Part shown: piece after piece, positions 1-7,429 of the stretch | How the letters are laid out: each line of letters starts with the position of its first letter | Numbering within the stretch: the stretch's first letter is position 1 | NCBI GenBank assembly: GCA_003249955.1 | Contig: QKHS01000071.1 | Span: 1-64,000 of the forward strand | Source: Bacteroidales bacterium | GTDB taxonomy: Bacteria > Bacteroidota > Bacteroidia > Bacteroidales > ML635J-15 | Length of the DNA: 64,000 nucleotides | Direction of reading: 5' to 3' | Notes under the pieces: generated by a model | The model's input: the letters and a program-made list of their open reading frames with translations, nothing else | What the model was told of the DNA's origin: nothing | Databases searched by the model: none | Made by a program: the position numbers and the translations under genes

Positions 1-29
1 TAAAATTATTTTAATTACAATTCTTAACG

Positions 30-37
30 TATCTTTG
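30..37 (+). promoter_or_regulatory. Bacteroidota -7 box for ppk1
   Basis: TATCTTTG is an exact match to the Bacteroidota -7 consensus TAnnTTTG and lies 20 bases before the ppk1 start codon. The upstream -33 element is not obvious in the short flank available. Placement is by consensus only. Confidence 0.5.
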
Positions 38-57
38 TTTAATCAATTTGGCACTAC

Positions 58-2094
58 ATGGAAATTATTAACAGAGAAATAAGCTGGTTACATTTTAACA
101 GCCGTTTGTTGCAGGAAGCCGCAAACCCCGATGTTCCTCTGATGGAGAGGCTTAAATTTCTTGGTATATATTCAAATAACCTTGATGAATTTTACAGGGT
201 TAGGGTTGCTTCTATTAAAAGACTTGTGGAATTTAACCGTAAGAACTATCCCGAAAAAGTAAAGTCTTCTGAAAAACTGCTTGCCGAAATTTTAAGCTAT
301 ATAAATAATCGCCAGTCTGAATTTACCGGTATTAAAGATGTAATTTTTGCAGAACTGGAAAAACAAAACCTTTTTATTGTTGACGAGACACAATTAAGCG
401 AACAGCAACAATTATATGTAAGGAGATATTTTAATGAGAATGTTCTTCCTGGACTTCTTACCCTCAGACTGAACGGAAATACAAATCCCGGAAGTCTCAG
501 CGACGGTTCTATTTATCTTGCCGTTATCCTTAGTAAGGCAGAGGGAGTTAAGAAAGATTTTGCATTAATACAGATTCCTACCAACCGTCATCATCGTTTT
601 TTTGTATTGCCTGATGAAGGAAATAAAAAAATAATTATTCGTCTGGACGATATAATCAGGTTATGCCTTAACGATATTTTCGGGGCATTTGGTTACACAC
701 GATACGATGCATACACGATAAAAATTACAAGAGATGCAGAAATAGATTTGTACGGAAACGTGTCAAAAAGCTTTATAGACATTGTTGCAGACAGCATTAA
801 GAAGAGAAAAACAGGGGCTCCGGTCAGATTTATATATGACAAAAAAATGCCTTCCGAATTGATCGAAACCCTTATGCATTGCTTCAGGATTAAAAATAAG
901 GAGAATCTGGTTAAAGGAGAGCGCTATCATAATTCGAAAGATTTTATGGATTTTCCTAATCTGCTGGGAACCCGTTATGTCTATAAACCGCTTGTCCCTA
1001 TACCGCACCGTCACATTGACAAAAAAACAACAATTCTCTCGTCTATACGAAAGAGAGATATTTTACTTCATTATCCATACAACTCCTTCAACTATATAAT
1101 CAATATGTTGAGAGAGGCATCACTGGACCCCAAAGTACGCTCAATCAAAATTACATTATACCGTCTTGCCTACGATTCAAAGATAATTTCGGCATTAATA
1201 AATGCTGCCAATAACGGGAAATCAGTCACAGCTTTTCTCGAACTTAAAGCAAGGTTTGACGAGGAACATAATATATTCTGGACAAATCAGCTTGAAGAAG
1301 CAGGAGTAAAGATAATCAAAACAATTCCGGGGATTAAAGTACATTCAAAACTTATTTTAATAAGAGCCAAAGAAGGTGGCGAAAACATATATTATTCAAA
1401 CATAAGTACCGGAAATTTCAATGAGAGAACTGCAAAAATATATAGCGATGTCTCTCTGCTTACAGCAGACCAGAGAATAGGAATTGAGGTCGGTAAGGTT
1501 TTCTATCTTATAGAATCGGCATACCAGATAATAAGCTTTGACCATTTAATAGTATCTCCGCTCTACACCAGAACCCGTTTGATGGAGTTGATTGAAAACG
1601 AAACAGTTAATGCACGCGAAGGCAAAAAGGCCTGGATAGATCTTAAACTTAACAGCCTTACCGATTCGGTTTTTGTTGAAAAATTAAAAGAGGCCGCTGA
1701 AGCCGGAGTTAAGGTGCGAATCAGTGCCAGAGCATCGTGCAGTATAATACCGGTAAACAACAAAAATATCGAAACCGTAGGTATTGTTGACCGCTTTCTG
1801 GAACATTCGCGTATTTTTATTTTTTGTAACGGCGGAGATAATCTATATTTTATCGGTTCTTCCGATATTATGATCAGAAACCTCGACACCCGTATAGAAG
1901 TTACGACCCCGATTTATGATGAGGATGTTCAGAAAGAATTGCGCCAGATTTTAGATTTTCAGTTTAAAGGAAACGTTAAGGCAAGAGACTGGGCAAGTAA
2001 AGAAGAAAATAAAATTGTTGCCAAAGGAAGGCGCAAATTCAGAATTCAGAATGAAACATATAAATATTTATTAAAACTAAATTCACAGAGATAA
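58..2094 (+). CDS. ppk1: Polyphosphate kinase 1
   Basis: Polyphosphate kinase makes inorganic polyphosphate from ATP and can run in reverse, working at the membrane or in the cytoplasm as an oligomer. At 678 residues it matches the usual PPK1 length (E. coli 688). The N-terminal segment has the family signature FNSRLLQEA, followed by KFLGIYSNNLDEFYRVRV. The phospholipase-D-like C-terminal half holds the expected autophosphorylated histidine, H429 in KVHSKLILI, and the second active-site histidine, H583 in FLEHSRIFIF. The ATG at 58 is the natural start and follows a good -7 box. The stop codon shares one base with the start of the exopolyphosphatase gene, so synthesis and breakdown of polyphosphate are translationally linked. 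Nothing looks broken. Confidence 0.96.
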   Translation: MEIINREISWLHFNSRLLQEAANPDVPLMERLKFLGIYSNNLDEFYRVRVASIKRLVEFNRKNYPEKVKSSEKLLAEILSYINNRQSEFTGIKDVIFAELEKQNLFIVDETQLSEQQQLYVRRYFNENVLPGLLTLRLNGNTNPGSLSDGSIYLAVILSKAEGVKKDFALIQIPTNRHHRFFVLPDEGNKKIIIRLDDIIRLCLNDIFGAFGYTRYDAYTIKITRDAEIDLYGNVSKSFIDIVADSIKKRKTGAPVRFIYDKKMPSELIETLMHCFRIKNKENLVKGERYHNSKDFMDFPNLLGTRYVYKPLVPIPHRHIDKKTTILSSIRKRDILLHYPYNSFNYIINMLREASLDPKVRSIKITLYRLAYDSKIISALINAANNGKSVTAFLELKARFDEEHNIFWTNQLEEAGVKIIKTIPGIKVHSKLILIRAKEGGENIYYSNISTGNFNERTAKIYSDVSLLTADQRIGIEVGKVFYLIESAYQIISFDHLIVSPLYTRTRLMELIENETVNAREGKKAWIDLKLNSLTDSVFVEKLKEAAEAGVKVRISARASCSIIPVNNKNIETVGIVDRFLEHSRIFIFCNGGDNLYFIGSSDIMIRNLDTRIEVTTPIYDEDVQKELRQILDFQFKGNVKARDWASKEENKIVAKGRRKFRIQNETYKYLLKLNSQR

Positions 2095-2972
2095 TGTTAT
2101 TTGCAGCAGTTGACATAGGATCTAATGCCGGAAGATTGTTAATTTCACATGTGTTTGAAAAAAACAATCAGATGTATGCCGGTAAAATTGCCTTGGTACG
2201 TGTACCTCTGCGATTGGGAATGGATGTGTTTGAAAAAGGATATATTTCGGACGAGAAAATAGAAATGCTTGTCAAAACGTTTAAAGCATACGAACTGATA
2301 AAGGATATTTATAAACCCGTTGACTTTACGGCATGTGCTACTGCCGCTTTGAGAGAAGCCACCAACAGGGAGGCCGTTCTTAAAACCATAAAAGACGAAA
2401 CAGGCGTTGCTTTAAGAATAATTGACGGACTTGAAGAAGCTGAAATAGTATCTCATGCAAACAATATTTACATTAATAAAAAGTATGATAATACGCTTTA
2501 TATTGATGTGGGAGGAGGAAGTACAGAGATGTCTTTCTTTAAAAAAGATAAGTTTGTGGCATCAAATTCTTTTCAGATAGGAACAATAAAATACCTTTTC
2601 GATCATGTTACCTGTTCCGACTGGGACAGTATGCAAAACTGGCTTCAGAATGTTAAAGATCCGGAAGAAAAAGTTAATTGTATTTGCTCAGGCGGCAATA
2701 TAAGCAAACTGACAAGTTTGTTCGGAAATAAAGACAATACAATTTCCAGATTGCAGGTAAAAAATGCAGTCGGGGAACTTGAAAAACATTCTTATGAAGA
2801 GCGTATAGAGAGGTTTACCTTGCGCCCCGACCGTGCCGATGTTATTATTCCTGCAGCACGTATTTTTAATAATATTATGAAGTGGGGAAACCTCGAATAT
2901 CTTATTGCACCACAGATCGGTCTCGTTGACGGTCTGGCAATAGAACTTTATAAAAAATACAAAGCACAATAG
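2094..2972 (+). CDS. ppx: Ppx/GppA-family exopolyphosphatase
   Basis: This is a 292-residue member of the Ppx/GppA family (ASKHA fold), which release phosphate from polyphosphate ends or hydrolyse pppGpp. The phosphate-1 loop is AAVDIGSNAGRLLI at the N-terminus, and the second loop is YIDVGGGSTEMSFF in the middle. FTACATAALREATN is the usual segment before the catalytic acidic region (DGLEEAE). It has only the two-domain core, lacking the C-terminal HD-like extension of E. coli Ppx, as is common in this phylum. The start codon overlaps the ppk1 stop as TAATG, so it is almost certainly co-expressed with the kinase. Exopolyphosphatase is the likelier activity because of the ppk1 partner, but pppGpp hydrolysis cannot be excluded from sequence. 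Confidence 0.9.
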   Translation: MLFAAVDIGSNAGRLLISHVFEKNNQMYAGKIALVRVPLRLGMDVFEKGYISDEKIEMLVKTFKAYELIKDIYKPVDFTACATAALREATNREAVLKTIKDETGVALRIIDGLEEAEIVSHANNIYINKKYDNTLYIDVGGGSTEMSFFKKDKFVASNSFQIGTIKYLFDHVTCSDWDSMQNWLQNVKDPEEKVNCICSGGNISKLTSLFGNKDNTISRLQVKNAVGELEKHSYEERIERFTLRPDRADVIIPAARIFNNIMKWGNLEYLIAPQIGLVDGLAIELYKKYKAQ

Positions 2973-3065
2973 CGAGGTGGCAACTAAAATGTGCATTACG
3001 GAAATATTTCTGTAAATTATGAATAACCCGGAATAATAACATTAGTTTTAACCGGCAATCTTTGT

Positions 3066-3073
3066 TATTTTTG
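3066..3073 (+). promoter_or_regulatory. Bacteroidota -7 box before SNF2 helicase gene
   Basis: TATTTTTG fits TAnnTTTG and lies about 40 bases before the helicase ATG at 3115, after the end of the polyphosphate operon. Consensus match only. Confidence 0.4.
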
Positions 3074-3114
3074 CAGGTTCTCCGAAGTTGGGGAAAATTT
3101 ATTGATTTCTGTTG

Positions 3115-5373
3115 ATGGACAAAGAAGTTGTTTACATTCTTAATAGTAATGGCAATTTGGGATGTGCTCCCGAATGTGTGGTGGTTGATTCGGAAAGTTC
3201 AGGTAAACTTGGAGTCGGATTTATTAAAATCAGCAGTATGAATACTGCAAGATTTGATTCTGTCTTTGATGAAAAGGATAAAAAATTAGTTAAATGCTGT
3301 TTGCAGCTCGAAAAAAACAGTATTGTAAAAAAAATTGCAGATCCTGAAGCAAAAAACTGGGATGCTCTGATTGCCAAATATTTTGGCTCGCAGAATAAAC
3401 CGGTTAAAGTTCTGGCAACCAGGGACTATATTCTTGAATATGTAAATAATAATCTTAATACATTTTTTGACAACTTCTCCGGTAAAAAACTATATATTCA
3501 GGTTGGAAAGTTCCCGTTTATGTGGACCCCTGTAAGTATTGAAGAAGAAATGCCCGAAGTATTGTATTGTTTTGATAATCAGACAGATCAATTGCAGTAT
3601 TCGCTGGATGTCAGGTGTCGGGACAAGGAACTTAACCTGAAAAATGCAGTATTAATCTCACGTAACAGAGCCAGAATCCTGATTCAGAATAAAATTTATG
3701 AATTCGACACAGACGTGGATGGCGCAAAACTGGTTCCGTTTTTTAACAAGGATACGGTTATTGTCCCCCCTCAGAACATGCAGGTTTACACCGAAAAGGT
3801 AATAATGCCTTTGGTGCTTACAAACCGTGTGGTTCCTTTTGGTTTCGACATTCAGGTTATTAACGATATTACCAATGTTATATTAAAAGTTAAAGAGATA
3901 AGTTCTGATAAACAGTTTAGTTTGTTCGAACCGGCAGAGTCCGGACAGGCATCTGTACTTATGGAACTTATATTTGAATACGAAGATTTTTACTTTTCAG
4001 CCGGCAGAACAGGACGAACTCTAAAGCTGGAAAACGACGAAAGCAGTTTTTGTATCCGCCAGGTTATAAGAGATGAGAAATCCGAAAAAGCTTATACTGA
4101 TAAATTACTGAAAATTGGTTTTGACCTGGAAGCAAAGACATGTAAAATGTCTATGACAGAGGGTCTGGATCTGCTCGCTGCAACACGAAGCCAGATAGAA
4201 TCTGCCGGAGTGGAAATACGCTTTGAGAATAAGCAAAAAGCAATATCACGGGTTTTTCTGGGAGACAGAAAGCTGTCTATAGAACTGGAAGAGCAGCGTG
4301 ACTGGTTCGATATAAAAGCAACTGTTTTCTTCGGAGAGTTTGAAATCCCGTTTTTGCAAATACTGAATCTTATTAAGAAAAATAAAAATCAGTTTATGTT
4401 GCCTAACGGTGAACTGGCACAGATACCGCAACTATGGTTTGACGAATACCGTACTTTATTTGAGTATGTAAAATTGGAAAAAGATCAGGCAGTGGTGTCA
4501 AAACATTACGCTGTTATTGCCGGGGAGCTTGAACAAAATCAAAAACTAAGCCTTAGACTGAAAGAAAATTTCCGCAATTTACTAAACAGCAATCTTGAAA
4601 AGAATTACGAATTACCGGAAAATTTTACAGGTAATCTGCGTCATTATCAGCAGGAGGGATATAACTGGCTTCGTCTGCTTGATGAAGTTAATCTGGGAGC
4701 ATGTCTGGCAGACGATATGGGACTTGGTAAAACAATTCAGACTTTATGCTTGTTGCAGTGGCTTAAAGAACAGAACCGCCGTACAAATCTGCTTGTAGTG
4801 CCGACAAGCCTTATATTTAACTGGCAACAGGAAATTGCAAAGTTCTGCCCTGAGATTGATTTGTATGTACATGTCGGGCCAGAAAGAGCTAAAGATGCCG
4901 GCTTGTTTGGGAATCCTGATATCTTGCTTACCAGTTATGCAATCCTTCGTCGCGACAAAGAAATGTTTACAGACATAAATTTCGATTATTTTATTCTGGA
5001 TGAATCACAGTCAATAAAAAATCCTCAGTCTGACATTACAAAAGTATGTTTGTCAATCACGGCGAAACATTTTCTTACTTTAACCGGAACGCCTCTGGAA
5101 AACTCTCTCTCTGATTTATGGTCACAGGTTCACTTTTTTAACCGCAATATGCTAGGCTCGCTTATGCAATTCAATAAGTCTGTGAAAAAGCCGGAAAAAA
5201 TGGAGCTTTACCGCAATTTGATAAGACCATTTTTGCTAAGGCGTAAAAAGTCAGATGTCCTTAGTGATTTGCCCGAGAAATCGACCATTATACAATATTG
5301 TGAAATGGGAGAGGAGCAATATACTTTCTACAAGGAAATAAGGAACAGGTTCCGTGATAAATTTATTGAGTAA
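3115..5373 (+). CDS. SNF2-family helicase, N-terminal part (frame-disrupted)
   Basis: This encodes the N-terminal and first RecA-like part of a SNF2-family ATPase, an enzyme class that translocates on DNA and remodels DNA- or RNA polymerase-protein complexes. The first ~500 residues form the poorly conserved bacterial N-terminal region. The ATPase follows, with Walker A in DDMGLGKTIQTL (K539), the DExx box as DESQ (D629) and motif III as LTGTPLENSLSDLW. The frame ends at TAA 5371-5373, in the linker before the second RecA lobe, which is encoded by the next frame from 5379. ATG 3115 is preferred over the TTG at 3112. An intact homologue would be one protein of roughly 950 residues. On its own this part lacks motifs IV-VI and should not hydrolyse ATP productively. 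Confidence 0.85.
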   Translation: MDKEVVYILNSNGNLGCAPECVVVDSESSGKLGVGFIKISSMNTARFDSVFDEKDKKLVKCCLQLEKNSIVKKIADPEAKNWDALIAKYFGSQNKPVKVLATRDYILEYVNNNLNTFFDNFSGKKLYIQVGKFPFMWTPVSIEEEMPEVLYCFDNQTDQLQYSLDVRCRDKELNLKNAVLISRNRARILIQNKIYEFDTDVDGAKLVPFFNKDTVIVPPQNMQVYTEKVIMPLVLTNRVVPFGFDIQVINDITNVILKVKEISSDKQFSLFEPAESGQASVLMELIFEYEDFYFSAGRTGRTLKLENDESSFCIRQVIRDEKSEKAYTDKLLKIGFDLEAKTCKMSMTEGLDLLAATRSQIESAGVEIRFENKQKAISRVFLGDRKLSIELEEQRDWFDIKATVFFGEFEIPFLQILNLIKKNKNQFMLPNGELAQIPQLWFDEYRTLFEYVKLEKDQAVVSKHYAVIAGELEQNQKLSLRLKENFRNLLNSNLEKNYELPENFTGNLRHYQQEGYNWLRLLDEVNLGACLADDMGLGKTIQTLCLLQWLKEQNRRTNLLVVPTSLIFNWQQEIAKFCPEIDLYVHVGPERAKDAGLFGNPDILLTSYAILRRDKEMFTDINFDYFILDESQSIKNPQSDITKVCLSITAKHFLTLTGTPLENSLSDLWSQVHFFNRNMLGSLMQFNKSVKKPEKMELYRNLIRPFLLRRKKSDVLSDLPEKSTIIQYCEMGEEQYTFYKEIRNRFRDKFIE

Positions 5374-5378
5374 ATGCA

Positions 5379-5975
5379 ATGGTTTTGCTCGAAGGACTGA
5401 TGAGGTTACGCCAGTCTGCCAATCATCCTGTAATAACAGATAATACTTATGCCGGAAGCTCCGGGAAATTCGATTCTGTTTGCCGGAAACTGGAAGATGT
5501 TATAACTCAGGGAAGTAAGGTGTTGATATTCAGTTCGTTTGTGGAACATCTTAAATTATACAGACAATATCTGGATGAAAAAAATATAAAATATTGCTAT
5601 CTGGATGGCAGCACAAAAGACCGTCAGGAGCAGGTTGCAAACTTTCAGAACAATCCTGAATATCAGGTGTTTTTATTGTCACTGAAAGCCGGAGGAACCG
5701 GGCTTAATCTTACCGCAGCAAGTTACGTGTTCCTGCTTGACCCGTGGTGGAATCCTGCAGCAGAAGCACAGGCATTTGACCGTGCACACAGAATCGGACA
5801 AAAAAATAAAGTGTTTATTTATAAATTTATTTCCCGTAAAAGTATAGAAGAAAAAATACTGAAACTTCAGGAAGAAAAAACCGGGTTGTTCGACATGATG
5901 ATAGAGGCTGAAACAGACTTTAAAAAGAACCTCGAAATAAATGAGGTTTTAAAGCTGATAGACGCAGAAGATTAA
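5379..5975 (+). CDS. SNF2-family helicase, C-terminal lobe (frame-disrupted)
   Basis: This is the second RecA-like lobe of the same SNF2 helicase, in the -1 frame relative to the upstream part. It begins with the conserved LEGLMRLRQSANHP and continues through SSFVEHLKLYRQYL (motif IV), LSLKAGGTGLNLT (motif V) and FDRAHRIGQKNKV (motif VI with the arginine finger). The usable frame opens only at 5370, because TGA at 5367-5369 blocks it upstream. One missing base beside position 5370 would therefore join the two frames as FIE-VNAMVLLEGL. ATG 5379 lies 5 bases after the upstream stop, so restart by coupling is possible. The simplest reading is one gene with an indel, either a real mutation or a sequencing error. 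Confidence 0.82.
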   Translation: MVLLEGLMRLRQSANHPVITDNTYAGSSGKFDSVCRKLEDVITQGSKVLIFSSFVEHLKLYRQYLDEKNIKYCYLDGSTKDRQEQVANFQNNPEYQVFLLSLKAGGTGLNLTAASYVFLLDPWWNPAAEAQAFDRAHRIGQKNKVFIYKFISRKSIEEKILKLQEEKTGLFDMMIEAETDFKKNLEINEVLKLIDAED

Positions 5976-6040
5976 GGATTTTTGTAAGATGTGTCAATTT
6001 AAAAGAACACACCACAGGAATCATACTATAAGTTCAGGCA

Positions 6041-6141
6041 TTTCATGTTGACTAAACTCCGTAGCAAAAATGTTACAGGCTTATGACTCTTGTTACGTTA
6101 TGTCTGAAACGGAATTAGTCAGGAAAGGACTAAACATGAAA
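6041..6141. repeat. Imperfect inverted repeat between helicase and NlpC genes
   Basis: TTTCATGTT (6041-6049) is the exact reverse complement of AACATGAAA (6133-6141). The next inward segments, GACTAAACTCCGT and the complement of ACGGAATTAGTC, also pair after a 12-base bulge on the right arm. The gap between the convergent genes (5976-6235) otherwise holds nothing I recognise. It could be a structured RNA, a relic of a small mobile repeat, or chance. Confidence 0.35.
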
Positions 6142-6235
6142 AAAATGCGAACTTTAAATCCGTCTGTTATGTACTATGATTATAAACCGTAATCTGGCAG
6201 GCTACTTATGAGACTGTCGCAACAAACAGATACTA

Positions 6236-7018
6236 CTACAATATCGCTTTTATCACCCTTAGATTATGAGTGTATCTTTTTAGCGTTTTGTTGTAAATGC
6301 CCTGATGATCTATAGTGTCAATTTTTACTTTACCTGAAGCATGAATTATTTTGCCTGGTTCGAAGATTATTCCTACATGGCTGATAATTCCTTCTTCGTT
6401 GTCAAAAAAAGCAAGGTCTCCGGGTTGAGCTTCGGAAACAAAGTTTAACGTTTTGCCGAAGTTTACCTGTTGAGAAGCGTCGCGCGGAAGTTTTAACCCT
6501 GTAAGGCTGTATAAAAACTGTGAAAATCCGGAGCAGTCAATACCCCATGATGTGCGTCCTCCCCAGAGATAAGGAGTATTCAACATTGACTGAGCAGCTT
6601 TTATAATGGTTTGTCTGTGGTCTGTATCAATAAGTTGTTTAGAATTTTCAGGTAAGGAATATTTTGTGTTATTTACAAAGAAATCTCCTGATTGAAATGC
6701 CGAGACCGGTATTTTTGCCCCGGAAGGAACTGTAATTGTATCTTTTTCGTTTAAAAGCGATAATACAAGAGGTTCACAGCAAACATGACAATCTGCAAAA
6801 GCAGGTAAAGAACTTTCATCTTCGCCCAAAACAGTAACAACAGATTCTTCAACCCAGCCTTCATAATTGTCATGAAGTAATCTGATTTTTAACCAATCAT
6901 TACGGCTTATTAATATCTCAAAAACTTCCCCAAACAATAACTGGCTTATCATTTCGGCTTTATGAGACAGTCCCGCACGCATGGGAACGTATGCTAATTC
7001 ACAGATTCCGGTTTTCAT
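6236..7018 (-). CDS. NlpC/P60-family peptidase with SH3b domain
   Basis: This is a 260-residue C40-family cysteine peptidase, of the type that cuts D-Glu-gamma-diamino-acid bonds in peptidoglycan stem peptides. An SH3b-like targeting segment occupies the N-terminal ~70 residues (motif WLKIRLLHDNYEGWV). The NlpC/P60 domain has catalytic C162 in GIDCSGFSQFLY, H214 in ISHVGIIF and a polar third residue H226 in IIHASGKV. No signal peptide is visible, which resembles YkfC-like recycling enzymes rather than secreted autolysins. I chose ATG 7018 rather than the TTG at 7042, because the TTG overlaps the probable -7 box. It is a single gene, convergent with the helicase. Confidence 0.88.
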   Translation of the reverse strand: MKTGICELAYVPMRAGLSHKAEMISQLLFGEVFEILISRNDWLKIRLLHDNYEGWVEESVVTVLGEDESSLPAFADCHVCCEPLVLSLLNEKDTITVPSGAKIPVSAFQSGDFFVNNTKYSLPENSKQLIDTDHRQTIIKAAQSMLNTPYLWGGRTSWGIDCSGFSQFLYSLTGLKLPRDASQQVNFGKTLNFVSEAQPGDLAFFDNEEGIISHVGIIFEPGKIIHASGKVKIDTIDHQGIYNKTLKRYTHNLRVIKAIL

Positions 7019-7039
7019 TCTGATAAAATTATTTCGGAT

Positions 7040-7047
7040 CAAAAATA
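7040..7047 (-). promoter_or_regulatory. Bacteroidota -7 box for NlpC/P60 gene
   Basis: On the minus strand this reads TATTTTTG, an exact TAnnTTTG match 22 bases before ATG 7018. It leaves a short untranslated leader and supports the shorter start. Confidence 0.45.
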
Positions 7048-7404
7048 TACATAAATTTCTTTACAATGAGATTATTTTTTTAACATGGAATTCTTAATAA
7101 AATCAGGATAGTGTGAAGAGCTTAAATCGTATGGAGCAGGGGTGTTGCGATTTGGGCTTTGTCCCGGGATTTCTTTTATTAAACATATAATTTTCTTGTA
7201 ATTGTTTTCAGACAGAAAATTTAAACAGCCCGATTCACGTTAACGGGAGCCTTGGTTCAAAACTGCGGTCGTAAAATTATAGATTCTGATATTCAAACAG
7301 CATATGCAATTGGAGACAGACTTAGATCTTAATATTTCTTCAGTCTTAGGCTCATTTAAATCAAACAAGCTAAATAATTACTGTTTTTTTTCAAAACAAG
7401 TTTT
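7048..7404. other. Non-coding gap between divergent genes
   Basis: About 350 bases between the NlpC/P60 promoter and the PgpH promoter. I see no convincing gene, tRNA or repeat. A frame in phase with PgpH is open from 7304 but has no family similarity and runs through the probable promoter. Confidence 0.5.
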
Positions 7405-7412
7405 TATCTTTA
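7405..7412 (+). promoter_or_regulatory. Probable -7 box for pgpH-like gene
   Basis: TATCTTTA matches 7 of 8 consensus positions of the Bacteroidota -7 box and lies 18 bases before ATG 7430. It argues against the upstream start at 7304. Confidence 0.3.
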
Positions 7413-7429
7413 CAGAATATTTTTGTGCG

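Noticed and set aside
5364-5381. Programmed -1 frameshift in the SNF2 gene
   Set aside because: The shift would have to occur on the single GAG codon between TGA 5367 and TAA 5371. There is no slippery heptamer there, so an indel is simpler.
7251-7275. GGTTCAAA resembling a tRNA T-loop
   Set aside because: No acceptor stem, anticodon arm or D-arm can be placed around it.
7304-7429. Longer N-terminus for the PgpH-like protein
   Set aside because: The extra 42 residues have no family similarity and overlap a probable -7 box just before ATG 7430.
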